Of a DNA stretch of 64,000 bases, positions 9,983 to 22,644 are shown in pieces (the first letter of the stretch is position 1; each line of letters opens with the position of its first letter). Origin of the DNA: Panicum virgatum (Eukaryota > Streptophyta > Magnoliopsida > Poales > Poaceae); NCBI RefSeq assembly GCF_016808335.1, contig NC_053142.1:49037992-49101991 (forward strand). Direction: 5' to 3'. The translations under genes were made by a program, and so were the position numbers. Below the pieces are notes generated by a model. The model did no database searches. It saw nothing but the letters and a program-made list of their open reading frames with translations, and was not told where the DNA came from.

Positions 9983-12319
9983 TCAGGAGGCATTCTCTAT
10001 TGCTTCAATGCACCCCAACACGCTAGCCTTCTGGGACATTGCCGACATAAGCGCTTCATGAGCTGCTTTGTTGTTCTTCAGAAGTGATGCGGTAAACAGG
10101 ACCTGCAATTCCAAAAGAATGGCATCAATCGACATGTAAGTTATGGCATGGTTCTGCTTCTGATAGTTGAAGAGAGATGAAATGATAACTCACTGCCCAT
10201 CTGGTAAGGTTTTGCTGCTGATCTTTGCTTAGTTGCGGCTTAGTTCTGTTTATGAACCTCTAGAAGCAAAGAAACAGGAAATTCTTCAGATGCAGTTTGC
10301 TGAAGATATCGCCAAGAAAATGTGACAATATACAAATGGAGAGGATAGGATAAATTCGTAAGCACCTGGAGGGTGAAAAGGTCTGCTGATTGACCTACAA
10401 CTTTGTCATATTCTAGACCTTCAGCGGCCAGTCCTGCCATTGAAACTACAGCTAACCTGAAGAAATTCTATAGGTGTCAGCAGCTTGTTCAAATTTATTT
10501 GATCCTGGCGATATTTGTGCAGGTGTGCATTGCACAGTAATCAAATTTACAATGTATTGTCACTAATAAGCAGATGTACAGAAAGTACCTGTCTAGTTCC
10601 TTTCCATCAAGCTTCCCACTGTATATTAGCTTCTGTAACTGTTCATCTATCAAGTTGACATGCTCCTTTCCAATATCCAAAGAATATCCCAGGATAGGGA
10701 GGCCAATCAAATAGGCGACTGAATTTTCAGGAAAGCTTGCCATTCAGTGAATTCCTACTGCAGATATAATCTTGTTGGGATGAGAGAATCACATACCCAA
10801 GAAGTGAGCAGCTTCATGCCTAGCAATTCTCTCCTGGTAGTCAGGAAAGACTGTAGAAAACGCTCCAATTGCTGCTTGCAGAAGACTACAATGATAGTAT
10901 GCATTATTACCATGGGTCCATAATTAATCTGCAACATTTTTACATAGAACATCGACATTACTCTGCCCCAAAAAAATTGAGCACCATTTACATAGGATTC
11001 CAGTTTTTTCATGTTAGCAGTATCTTGAATGATCAATGCATTGAATTAAACGAAATTTGGTATTTTATTGATTTTTTTCTTGAGATGTTAAAGTTATTTG
11101 AGGATGCTACTTTTGCCTCTTTCCTGTCTAAGCAAACTTTACTCCAAGAGTTGATGTCTTTTTGGAGCCAGGCATATCCATGTAAGGTCATACGGAGTAG
11201 AAAAGATCTTTCATTTGAATTACTCTCCAAACTTGCAGAGGTAAATAAACACGTACCCCGGAGCAACGCTCCCGACAGCCAGTACGATCAATGAAATGCT
11301 TCCGATCAAATAGGGAACGAAGAAGCCCCAATCCTGTCACAGATAATTTTAGAAGATTTAAACATTTGCTTCCTTTTCATTTGGACATCAAGATCACAGT
11401 CAATTTTGCAGGTACTCCATGACTTCAAGTCCTCTATGCTCAATTGCTCATCTTATTTGAAAGTACATATAGCAGGTGTCATGGATGGAAATAGTAATAC
11501 CCCAGGGAGCTGGCCTGCAATGACGGCTAAGAATCCAGTGGTACCGACGACCGTAAACAAAAATGCTGCCTGCAAGATTAAACCAAAGAGAATGCAAGAT
11601 TACATTCTGAATGATGCTGCAGTTGTTCCAAAAACTTCAGTAAAACCATCACGCTTTGCCTCAGCTAACAAGAAAACACCATGTCAATTTTTGAATGGTT
11701 GGTTGGAACAGCACTTACATCATTTCTAACACTTGGAATAGCCAAATTCTCGGCATTCTTAATTCCAAGGGTAGTCAGTTCCCGCAGAGATGTCTGTTCA
11801 GTTCAGAACGCAGGCTCATCAGTTGCAAAACAATCAGACGCTCCCATGCAGACACAACGATCAATTATGGAAGAAAAAAAAGGCAACGATCAAGGGTTAC
11901 ATGATGCTTGCAGAATTGCACCGGGAAATGCATGGCAGAGTCATGCCTCCTGCAAACAGGAAGTGTTTGATCATTGATGCTTCAGAGGAGGGCAGTGCAC
12001 TGACCGTGCGACGCGACACGTACGGCTGCGAGCCCCACCGCTTGGCCCAACCCAGCTCTCTCAGCTGGTCCAGCGCCTGCTTGACATCACCGCTGCTCTT
12101 CTGCAACACTATCCGGCTCAATGCGTCACCTCGATCATCAAATTGCTCCAGGAGTCAGGAGCCGATGCAACCGCCGCTCACCTTGTCGATGGCGGCCTGC
12201 AGCGCCTTGAGCTCCACCCCGGAGGCCGCCGAAGACGAGGCTGCCGCGGCGCGCCAGCAGCGGCGTGGAGCGGAGGAGCTCGGGGTGGTGGGAGCGACGA
12301 GCACGGCCACGATCGCCAT
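9983..12319 (-). CDS. VIR3: VIR3-like plastid M41-type metalloprotease homologue
   Basis: Ten exons on the minus strand, listed 5' to 3': 12182-12319, 12005-12100, 11719-11793, 11501-11569, 11257-11333, 10797-10885, 10589-10718, 10366-10456, 10194-10259, 9983-10102. They total 951 nt and 316 residues. The N-terminus is Ser/Ala/Arg-rich, like a chloroplast transit peptide. Two hydrophobic segments follow (AAFLFTVVGTTGFLAVIAG and VPYLIGSISLIVLAVGSVAP). HEAAH at residues 175-179 corresponds to the HEAGH zinc site of FtsH-type M41 peptidases; there is no AAA ATPase domain. The C-terminal half (LPILGYSLDIG, MAGLAAEGLEYDKVVGQSAD) matches Arabidopsis VIRESCENT3, a putative chloroplast metalloprotease homologue needed for normal greening. 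The first intron is only 81 bp. Its start lies 330 bp from the divergent ABC1K gene. Activity is inferred from the family. Confidence 0.88.
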
Positions 12320-12649
12320 GGATCCCACCAAGGTTCTCTCTCCCCGCGCGGCTCTGCTGCGGCCCACGGTAGGGGATAACACAGTTCAGAGTCAGCTACG
12401 AGACACGTTTCGTCGTGATCTTCTGAGGCGGAAATTGTGCGCGATGCTGCACGCGCCGCGTGTGCCGCAGTCTTTTTAGTTTCACAGGAAATGCGACGCC
12501 ACAATAAATCCAAGCCTCCAGGCTTTCTAAACACCACTCCCTTTGGCGCCTAATCCCCTCACTCCAGTTTCGTCTTCCTCTATCCATCTCCTCCGAAATC
12601 TCCATTCACCCTTCGAATCCTCAAATCCTCCGCGTCTCGAGGAGTCCAG
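12320..12649. promoter_or_regulatory. Shared divergent promoter (VIR3 / ABC1K6)
   Basis: Only 330 bp separate the start codons of two divergent plastid-protein genes. Both leaders and any core promoters must lie here. It is GC-rich near the VIR3 side and pyrimidine-rich near the ABC1K side (ccactccctttgg, cctctatccatctcctcc). I see no TATA box, which is usual for divergent housekeeping or photosynthetic promoters. Confidence 0.6.
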
Positions 12650-15600
12650 ATGCTTCTACTCCAGCCCCGCGCAGTCCCTGCGCCCGCTCTGCGAGAGAGG
12701 CCACCGCCACCTCGGCCCCGGCCTCGCCGGCGACTGGCGCCGCCTCCTCTCGCCGCGGCGTCCGGCTCCATCGCCGTCAACTCCGATGAGGATGCCTTCA
12801 CCAGGTGCTCCGGGTACCTGTTCGAGGAGGGCGCGGCCACCGAGTCGGAGCTCCCCAGCACGTACGACCTCCCTGGCATCGCCGCCGTGTACCGCCGCCG
12901 CCCGCTCCTCGTACTCCGTCGCTCGCTGCAGATCGGCACCTCCTTCGGCCGATGGTTCGCGCTGCGCTACCTCGACCGCGTCAACGAGCGCGCCGACGAC
13001 ATGTTCGAGGTCCGCCCTCACGCTGCGCTTGCTTTTGATTGGACCTGCGCATGCTTGCTGTTTGATCAAATTCCTGGCCGTGCTTTGGTTCACCGATGAT
13101 TTGGTGTTGTCTTGCAGCTTCGGGCGGCCCAGCTAAGGAGGATATTACTGGAACTTGGCCCAGTCTGTTTCATTTCCCAATGCCTGCTTGTTCATGTGTG
13201 CGACTCCCTTATGTGATGATCATTAGCTTGTATATGATGCTGCTCTTTTAATCGCAGGCATTTGTGAAGATCGCGCAAGCAGTTTCTTCACGGCCGGTGA
13301 ATTTGACTAGTTGCTACATTTTCACTTGACCTATTGAAATCGCATGCTTGGAGTGCCTTAACTTTGACTTTATATGTGATAATTGCTTGTTTCATTTCCT
13401 GCAGGATATTATTCCGCCTGCATACCTTGATGAGCTGTCGCTACTTCAGGACCGCATAGCACCATTTTCAACCGATGCTGCATTTAACATTATAGAAAAA
13501 GAGCTTGGGCTACCACTGGATATGATTTTCTCTGAGATATCACCTGAGCCTGTTGCTGCTGCATCTCTTGGGCAGGTCCGATCAGTTTACCATTTTTTTA
13601 AATAAATGTCTTTATGGACCAATTGACCGCTCTTAGCAGCATTTTGCGTTTCTAACTAAGGAAGCAGAGCACAATTGCATATGGTCAGTTTCATTATGAT
13701 AGTTGAGTTATCTGACCGTATCCTCATTGCTGCTATTTGAACTTTGAAGTTTGAACACCAAAAACTGATATGCAACTCAACTGCAGTTTGCAATTTTGCA
13801 TGTTAATATTCGTTACTGGATGTTTCCCTGAAGGAACCCATTCAATTCAAATTTAGGAGCAACTGAAGTACTGTAGGATGGAAACCTAAACATGTATGAA
13901 GTTTCAGTCACGTGTTTCCTTAAAGGAACCACAAATAGGTAACTTACGGACTTGAAATTTAAAGAAAAGCGCCCAGTCCGTAACAGCAACTAAAAGGCAC
14001 AATAAGATGGAACCATGTACTTGCATCATAAACTCAAATATTGATTATTTCACACTTCTCAATGTTGGCATTCCATTTTTCTTACATCTGTAGGTTTACC
14101 AGGCTAAACTTCGCTCCAATGGGAAGGTCGTTGCTGTCAAAGTACAAAGACCTGGTGTTCAAGCAGCAATTTCATTGGACATATATATCTTGAGGTTCCT
14201 AGCTAGTCTTGCAAGGAAGGCTGCCAAGTTAAACACAGACCTCCCAGTAAGTTTGTACTATTATTTATCCATGTAATCAACTGAAGAAATTTTTTTCTTT
14301 CAAAGATCAAAAGATAGAAAAATAACCCAACAATAAGGGAAATTTCCTTTTAAAATTTCAACTATGTTATTCTGTATCATTTATGTTGTGTCTGTTCTGT
14401 TTATTGATTTTTAATCACATGTATTTGCTTCTCTAATATGCAGGCTGTGCTTGACGAGTGGGCATCAAGCCTATTTCGGGTAACTTTCCCATATATTATG
14501 ATCTGATATGTCATTTCCATGTGAATTTCTAGACGTCATTTTGTTTTACTTTGGCTCATGTCAAATGCTAGTCAATAAAATTCACAATTTGCCTGTGGCA
14601 TACTGGCATGATATAGCATCTGACAGAAGTATGAAAAGTAACCATTAACTAGAGGTCTAGAGGCATAAAATAGTATGCCTATTCCTTAAGAATGGCTTCA
14701 TTGGGGTATGTGGGTAATAGCAGTCTGGTAGGAAAACAAATTATGGGCAGTCAACATCCAAAATCTTGGCTATGAACATTTAAATTATATCTGCAGTATT
14801 TTACTATTTTTTGTGCTACCATTTTATTCAAAGTTCACTCAGCTCAAGTAATTTGAAGTTTGCGTATGAAATTATTAACACATGTATTATAGATATATAT
14901 CCAAGGAAGAATGTAAATACCAATCATTTCCAATGTGACAGTGGTTTAAAATAATTACATTCGTACTTTTTAGCATGGGAGTCCACAGCTTTTCTGATAA
15001 GCTCTAGAGCCTGATGAAGAATAGATGTTATTATTCTGGCAAGACTGTGCTCCAGTGACTAGCAATTTTCTAGTTAGAGCTGTTAGGCTCTGTCAGGCAT
15101 CTGGTTAAAATTTTAGCTGCATATTCTTAGAGATTCACATTGAATACAGGTAAATCACATTTGATGCAGGAGATGGATTATAGAGAAGAAGCAAGAAATG
15201 GACTTAAGTTCAGGTTGAATTCTTCATCCACTAGACAAAGTCCCGTTCAACTTATTGTCTATGAAAATACACCTTCATTGAGAAATATATGATAATTTAG
15301 AACCTGAATGGTCAAACATCCGTCATTTTTTCGCTACAAACATGTGCAAACTATTTAGATTGAGACCATCAGATTTAATTGAGAACTACTTTCCTTGTAT
15401 AATATTTGTGCTTTTTCAGTAAAGTATCTATTCTTTACATTTTTGTAACATTTACTACGGAAATTGATTATTTGAGATTATGATTATTTCATCACGAAAC
15501 GGTTTCCTGAAACATCTTTTGATTCTGTGACAGAGAGTTGTTTGGGAAATTTAGAGATGTCTCGGTTCCTGAAATGTATATGGAGCAGACTAGAAGGCGA

Positions 15601-18600
15601 GTCCTTGTCATGGAATGGATAGAGGTAAACAGCTTCTGATCTTATTCGACTGTTGGCAACCAAACATGCATGCAAAATTGCAGTATGTAATTCTGCTTGC
15701 TCTCTGTGGTCTTGTAGGGTGAAAAGTTGTCAGAAGTCAGAGATCAATATTTGGTTGAGGTAAAGGACCTGCCAAAGTTCAAGTAAACCACGTAAAAGTT
15801 GGGCTTCACTAAGCAACATTGATCAAATATTATGCTGGCATATTTTACTTTACAGGTTGGAGTATATTGTTCGCTTTCCCAGCTATTAGAATATGGATTT
15901 TATCATGCAGATCCACACCCCGGAAATCTTTTGCGTACGGTTGATGGGAAATTAGCATACTTGGGTAATAGTTGTATTTTACTATCTCTCCACTATAGAT
16001 TGATGCGTATAGCCCTGTGGGTGACTTGGGCTCCAAGTTTGATTCTTTACCACCCATTGAATGAAGTTCACACTGTTTCAACTAAATATGACACATTATT
16101 TGTTAATAGATTTTGGGATGATGGGTGAATTCCGGCAAGAGCTTCGCGATGGATTTATTGAAGCCTGTCTTCACCTTGTTAACCGTGATTTTGATGCTTT
16201 AGCAAAAGATTTTATCACTCTTGGGTAAGAAAATTACTCTGAAATGAAACAAGTCAGTTTATGTTAACTTCCATAGGTTTTCATACATCGGGTTGATTGT
16301 CAGTTATCAGTATCAGTATGTGATATGTTATGCTTGTGAAATGGAATTCATTTATACTAATAACTTTTTCCTCTCTTATCTTTACATGTCTTGCAGTTTG
16401 CTTCCTCCAACTGCCCAGAAGGGTGAAGTCACAAAGGCATTGACAGGTAACCCAGTTCAAGATGAATATTGTATATGTTTGAATATAACTCAGAATTAGT
16501 TGATATAGATACCTTCGTACTAATCTCAAATCTTTAGATCAGAAATCATGTCATAATACTTGTCCAATTGGTGACCACTCAGTGGCCTAATCTTTTATAT
16601 CTGTCTCAGGTGTATTTGAGAATGCTGTTAACAGAGGAGTTCAGAATATAAGCTTTGGAGATTTGTCAGGAAATCTTGGACGAACAATGTACTAATCTAG
16701 TTTACAGAGAACCATTTCTTCAATGGATACACTATAACTTTGTGCTATTAACTAGAGCTAGCGTTGTTTCAGGTATAAATTCAAGTTCCAGATACCTTCT
16801 TACTTTTCCCTTGTAATTCGAAGGTAATGACTAATGAGTTCGTCCACAATATTTGAGCGAAGTGCTTCACTAACAGAGCTTGCATACAGGCAGATGCTAT
16901 TGAATATTTCTGAGGTGTCTGATATTTGTGTTTGTCATAAAAGAGGTTTGCCGTGTGATTTTTCAGCCTTGCTGTCTTGGAAGGTATTGCAATCAGCTTT
17001 AATCCAAACTATAAAGTGCTGGGCAGTTCGTACCCATGGATTGCAAGAAAAGTTCTCACTGACAATTCACCAAAGCTCCGATCAACTTTGCAGGCTCTTC
17101 TTTATAAGGTTGAATTTGCATTTGTATTTTCAAAAAATTTTATATCATACTCCCTCAATTTCAAATTATAGGCCATTTGACTTTTTTGACCCCAAGTTTG
17201 ACCAGTCGTCTTACTAAAAATTTGTGCAAAATATCACTTCTTTTGTTATGGGTTGCTTTATCAATACAAGATCTTCAATAATGACTTAAATTTGGCAATG
17301 TTTGCACAAATTTTTTGAATAAGACGAGTGGTCAAACTTAGAGTAAAAAAAGTCAAACAAACTACAATTTGGAACGGATGTAGTATTAACTATTGAGGTT
17401 TCAATCATGCTTACAAGTTTACAAGACCAATAACGACAGTTTACTCCGAATTACAGTATTTTTCAAATTTCCTGCCTATGTTATGCCCAAGATTCTCTCT
17501 GTAAATTTTGTAAGTTTTGACTACCTTTTCTTTCTTCAACTAAAATATGTTACAGGATGGCACTTTCCAAATTGATCGTCTGGAGTCTTTGTTATCTGAG
17601 GTTGGTTTCTTCCGTTCTATGTCTTAGATACTTCCCATCCCAACCAATGAAGTTGTGTTATGTCTAATGCGATATTTGTGATGTGAATAAAGATTTAACT
17701 GTTTGAAACGTGGTGGGACTGTCTAACATGAGGAAGAAGGCAGCCTATTACAGCTAATTCGTAATTTTTTAGATTAAAGCTAATTCGTAATAATGATTCA
17801 CATATTCATTTGGGTCTTGTCATTATTCATTAAACAAAATGCCTAAAGCTGAAGCTCTAATTAATTGCACTATGAAACTATCTGCCTTGGTATGTGGTAC
17901 CTACTTCTGAGCATATTCCCATTGCATGGTTCTTTTTACAGTCACTTCGTGCCAGAACAGAGCAATCATTGGTCAGAAATCAACAAGAAGATGTTGATAG
18001 TGCGAGATATGCAATTAAGCAAGTCTTGTCATTCACGCTCACGGACCAGGTAGGACCAAACCAGGCCAATAATTTTTCGACACCGAACTAACTCTTCACA
18101 ACAACAAACAAGATTGAACCTGATAAATAAATATTTGATGCTCTGTGCTGCCTTTGCAGGGTGCCTTTGTGAAGGATTTACTTCTTCAGGAGATTGCTAA
18201 GGTAGTACCCTGTTAAAGGCACAATTAAACATTGAGTTAGCTTGATCATCATAATATTTGGAAAATCCAAGGCATCTTAAGATTCTGTATTCTAAATATT
18301 TTACGCCTAAGCATTTAAGCAAACAGGTCGCAAAAAGGTTAATTCATTTTTTTAGTTTCTTTTTTATTTTTGAATTTGAATTCATTTTTATCGCAAAAGT
18401 AATAAGTCACTCCAACCGCTTAGGTTCCATTTTCGACATTCTACGCATGCTGACAAGGAAGGTATCAGATAATATATATAGTATGTTTTGAAATTAGTAA
18501 ATTTGTTAGGGAAATTTCTTAAATGGTGACAGGCATTCCTTGTTGTTCATCTTTATTGGTTTTCAATAAATTTCGATTGACTTTTAGAAGATATCTTCTA

Positions 18601-19433
18601 GCATTATTCATGTTGGCTTAAAGTGAGCTTGCATACCTGTTTGATAAGAGTACTTTCTGGCTATGCGTTCTCAAGAATTTAGTGTGCAGGGAATAGATGC
18701 ACTTGGTGTAGCTACATTAAGCTCAGCAACATCTGCAGCAGCTTCCAGATTGCCATTTGCTGGTGGTCCATCTCCATTAACCTCACTAGATGATGAGGAT
18801 GTCACTAACTTGAGAAATCTATATCGCCTGCTCCTACTTTTATCTAAGGTTTCTCAGAAGGAAAATTCATCTCCGGTATGTACAATTTTCAATAGATCTC
18901 AGCTTTCTGCTTTCTTTATCCATTTGTGTGGAAATGGAAAAAAAAATTTAGGTTAGATATGCATGTGATTTATCAAAAGCATACATATATTATGTTGTGG
19001 ATTATCAATACATGTCCCCACTGACATGAGTTAAATGACTTCATACATCGTATTGCAAGATTTATAACTTTTTCTTTGAGCCTTTGTTTGTTTTGTTCAT
19101 TGTGTATAAGTTTTGTAGATTCCTGGAAATAACAGTGCCATAGAGAAGGAAGGTGGTAGCACAGATGAACTTTCTCTTGTGCTGTATGAAATAACATCTC
19201 TGCCAGAATTTTTGCCAGTTATTTCCATCATTCCTGAGGTAAGTGGGAGATACAAGTTCAGTGAGACTAATATATGTCAAAATCCACATGGCACATGGCT
19301 CATTTGTTTATGTCCTTCTCTATTGAAGCTTCCACTGGAGTCCCAACAGCAGTTGCTTCTTCTGCCAACAGATTTAGCAAGCCGTATTTTATCTCGGGCT
19401 GTTGCTAGAACCATTAGAAGAATGTTCATATAA
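12650..19433 (+). CDS. ABC1K6: ABC1K6-like plastid atypical kinase
   Basis: Twenty-one exons: 12650-13009, 13118-13162, 13258-13296, 13405-13575, 14094-14246, 14444-14479, 15170-15213, 15534-15624, 15718-15759, 15856-15964, 16110-16224, 16397-16446, 16610-16688, 16773-16823, 16967-17108, 17556-17600, 17942-18049, 18160-18201, 18690-18875, 19119-19238, 19329-19433. They sum to 2133 nt, 710 residues. The N-terminus looks like a transit peptide. ABC1 (UbiB/ADCK) kinase motifs appear in order: KIAQ (139-142, in place of KxGQ), Ala-rich loop AAASLGQ (199-205), VAVKVQRP with Lys221, HADPHPGN (344-351, catalytic loop) and DFG (364-366). The sequence best matches Arabidopsis ABC1K6, a plastoglobule-associated kinase of unknown substrate; the subclass is from recalled similarity. 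Splice phases agree throughout. A Stowaway MITE lies in intron 15. Confidence 0.92.
17150..17383. mobile_element. Stowaway-like MITE in ABC1K6 intron 15
   Basis: Left end ctccctcaatttcaaattatag and right end with the inverse caatttggaacggatgtag, flanked by TA on both sides. Inner arms (ggccatttgactttttt / aaaaaagtcaaacaaac) also pair. It is somewhat degenerate and lies wholly within an intron, so the coding sequence is unaffected. Confidence 0.72.
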
Positions 19434-20169
19434 AGCTGAAGGTACAAGTTTTCCATCCCTGCTTCCTTAAATGTTTCTTTAACTATTATTTTGGAATCAC
19501 TACTAGAAGACTAGGAGTTTTTCCCCCCTTGCAGTAGCATCTAATCTAGAATCCAAGATCAAACTGATTTTTGTTATGAATGATTTTGGGACACTTCTTT
19601 ATTATATGTACATATTTTTCAAACAAAACGAGGCCCTGTAAAAGGCCCTTTCTGTTATGTCCATATGGTATACTAATGAAGTTTTGAGTTAAATTTATGT
19701 GTGATAAAAATAGAGTAAAATGCACCAGAGGCCCATCAACTTGTAGTCACTTAGGTCCGTAAACTCTAAAAGTGTATTTCTGGGTGCATAAACTTATAAT
19801 TTGTATCACTTAGATCAGGCCCGTGAACTTGTAATTTGTGTCCCATATATCATGCACTGAATGGCATGGATTCATGTTATTTGATTTTATTTCACAATCT
19901 ATATGACATAACGAAATGGCAATAGCATGTTAACCTGATGTGCTCTTCAACCATTCATTAATAAGATAAAGAACAAGTTGCGATTATTTTACTTAAAACT
20001 ATTCTCTTATTCATCGCACAAGTACAAACACTCAAATAATCATCTTTCATGTTGCATGAACAACAATCTAACAGTACTGTAAAGAGCTCATGCAAAGGCA
20101 TATGTACAAGCACAATTAAACAAACAGGGGCCATATGCTGTTGGTGCCCTTTTCCCCAGCAACAAGCGG
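19434..20169. other. Convergent 3' intergenic region
   Basis: Between the stop codons of ABC1K6 (plus) and shikimate kinase (minus). It should hold both 3' UTRs. At 19714-19860 there is a Mutator-like terminus-type sequence (gagtaaaatgcacc with repeated acttgtaatttgt), but no second end was found. Confidence 0.45.
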
Positions 20170-22644
20170 TCAGTTTCTGACCATGGCCTTCTCAGTAAGA
20201 AAACTTTCCATCTTTAATAATGCCTGAAAGGGTTGAGGCGAAAAAATCTCAGTTAGATTTAGTTGTGAAGACCAATTCAGCTAAGGCGGAACAGGAAGAA
20301 AACAGAATTTCAGGATACCTCAATGGCAATGGTACTAGGTGTAAGTATAGTGACATCATTATGCCCTTGTTTTAATGCAATATCTGCATCAGGAAGAATT
20401 TGATCAATTAATTGAATTATGTGAAGCATTGTGTTTAGTGAGTTTGTCAGTAGTATAAAGGATCAGCAAATTCAGGATTATGCATAGCAGACATTGTTAT
20501 TGAAAATTATAGGAAATTTACGTTCAAGTGAAACTCTGGCATCCGCATTAGCATACGAGTCCATTCTTTTCTCAAAAAGTGATGTAAGTTTTGCATAAGC
20601 CTGCATTAGGAAACAAAAGGCCTTAGCACTGAAAGGGTTACCAAAGTAGAATATTAGTCAGACTGGAGCTCAAGAGCTCAAATCTCATATGACAGTGAGC
20701 AACAGTATCTACCTTTGCATATGGGTCACCAGATTCCTGATGCAAGAGGGGCCGAGATGCAGTTCCCACGGCAGCAATCCTTCTTGCAAGTGCATCCAGT
20801 GGAACATCTAACCACACAGTCAGCCCTTTCTTCATGTAACTCCTGCAAATTCCTTGCAGTGTGAGAATTGGTTTCGAAGAGCAACCTCAGGGTAGTTTTG
20901 TCACTTCCAGTACCAATTGATTGGTCGGATCACGGCACCACCTCCAGTTGCAACAACTAACCGATGCATTGATGACAAATCCCTTAGGACCTCACTCTTG
21001 ACAAGTTGAATGAAAAAAAAAAGAGGATATCAGAAAAGTTGGTTATCAGGTATAGAGGTATTTGAATAGGAGCTTAATGCTGTCAGCCTCTATTGGATTA
21101 CAGCATTTATATCAGAGGTGAGGAATTTTCAATTCGATCTTCCTAGAAAGAAACATGAATGCCTTGCAGACTTGGGAGTCTTTCCCAGGCCTCCATCCTT
21201 TAATAAGGAAAAAAATTAATAGATCTCATTAGAGAAATGGGCATGTACCTCATTATCTCTGAAGAATGCTTCACTGTGGAGCTGAAAAATCTCAGCAACA
21301 GATGATATACCGACAGCCTTCTCTACCAACTTATCACTGCAATTGGAATAGGCCAGTAAAAAGAAAGAAAAAAAAGAGGGTACTTCTAAGAAGATTTGGT
21401 GGACGGTTGGTGAAGTTAATTATCAGAGAGTAGTACAGACCTGTCGAAGAAAGAATAACCTAGTACTTCAGCTAATATCTTCCCAACTGTAGTTTTGCCT
21501 GAACCCATCATTCCTGTATACCAAAGTACGCAAATATCATATATGCAAACCGCGACATAATGATGTGCTTGAGCTGAACTGGAACTAGAACTAACCGACT
21601 AGATAAATGCATCGGCCATCCAAGTAAGGGAGAACATCCTGGGCTTTTTGCTGGAATTAGCATGGATGTCAGTTATGTAAAAAAAAAACTATAGCTGGTC
21701 GGTTGATGTTTTCTCTCTCCAGTCAACTCAATTATCATTATATTACTTCCTATTTGCAAACAACTTATTTACTGACCTGTAGTATGAGAGCTTCATCGGC
21801 AGAGTAGTGGACCTTTTCAGTACCTGCGAGCCGCCATCATGTACGTATCAAATCTCAACCGTCTGGTACACGCTAAACTATGACTAATAACAGTACAACT
21901 ATATGACTTAAATATCAAGCGTTGACATTGATTTGGAATCAATTGTACGAAACACAAGTAGCTATATCTTCCCTTAAAAACCACAAAACAGCCTAATCAC
22001 TAGTATATGTTTGTGTCCATTTCAACTTCCAATGTTTTCTTGTACCTGGTTTGGAACGGCAACTTCCGAATGTATGGCCCCCCAACACCCAGAAGCCACT
22101 ACGAACTGCTATATAGCCAACAAAAACCGTATGGCAACACTCGAGTTCCGCCACTTTGCTGTCCCCTCCCTCAGCCGTCGCGTGTCACGTGTGTGAAGCG
22201 TGTCAGGCGACCGACACATATCCTATCGGACCTAGCTATCTATCTCCCGAAATTCAGTACAACAAATAAATAAATAATAATCGATCAGCAAGCCCAAGCA
22301 TAATCTGCCATGTTCATCGGCATCTATCCCATCTTAGCATAGCTAATCCATTTCCTGCCCTGCCTGGTAATCCCAGTACTTGTTAACAACAACCGCATGA
22401 ACACCAAAGGAGAGAGGCAATTGAACTCTGCACCTGTCGATTTCTTGCAACACGAAGCTTTCATCTTTGCGGCACGGAGCACAGGATCCGTGCTCCTCCG
22501 CGGATCGGTTCCCAGAGCCAGCCTCGCCGGCAGCTTCTCCGCCGTGAGCCCCGCCGCCGGGACTCTTGCAGAGCAAGCGCCGCGCGGCTTCTCGAGCCCG
22601 GCCCACGCACCGGGCCGCGCCCGGATGCCCACGCTCGCCTCCAT
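20170..22644 (-). CDS. SK: Shikimate kinase, chloroplastic
   Basis: Catalyses ATP-dependent 3-phosphorylation of shikimate, step five of the plastid shikimate pathway to aromatic amino acids. Ten exons on the minus strand, 5' to 3': 22434-22644, 21777-21823, 21596-21650, 21441-21513, 21249-21336, 20914-20996, 20713-20842, 20522-20600, 20319-20383, 20170-20223. They sum to 885 nt, 294 residues. Residues 1 to about 70 ([10 protein letters not shown]...) form a transit peptide. Walker A is GMMGSGKT (105-112). The shikimate site TGGG is at 175-178 within [32 protein letters not shown] and GTASRPLL carry the lid and Arg residues. The pattern and exon order match rice shikimate kinase. The start MEAS was chosen over in-frame upstream ATGs because it matches family N-termini; the upstream extension is low-complexity. 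Confidence 0.93.

Noticed and set aside
12101..12181. An in-frame TGA near 12155 that seemed to break the VIR3-like gene
   Set aside because: It lies in a short intron. Splicing from gtgagc (after AAG at 12182) to ttgcag (before AAGAGC at 12100) removes the stop and joins AAIDK to KSSGDVKQ in frame.
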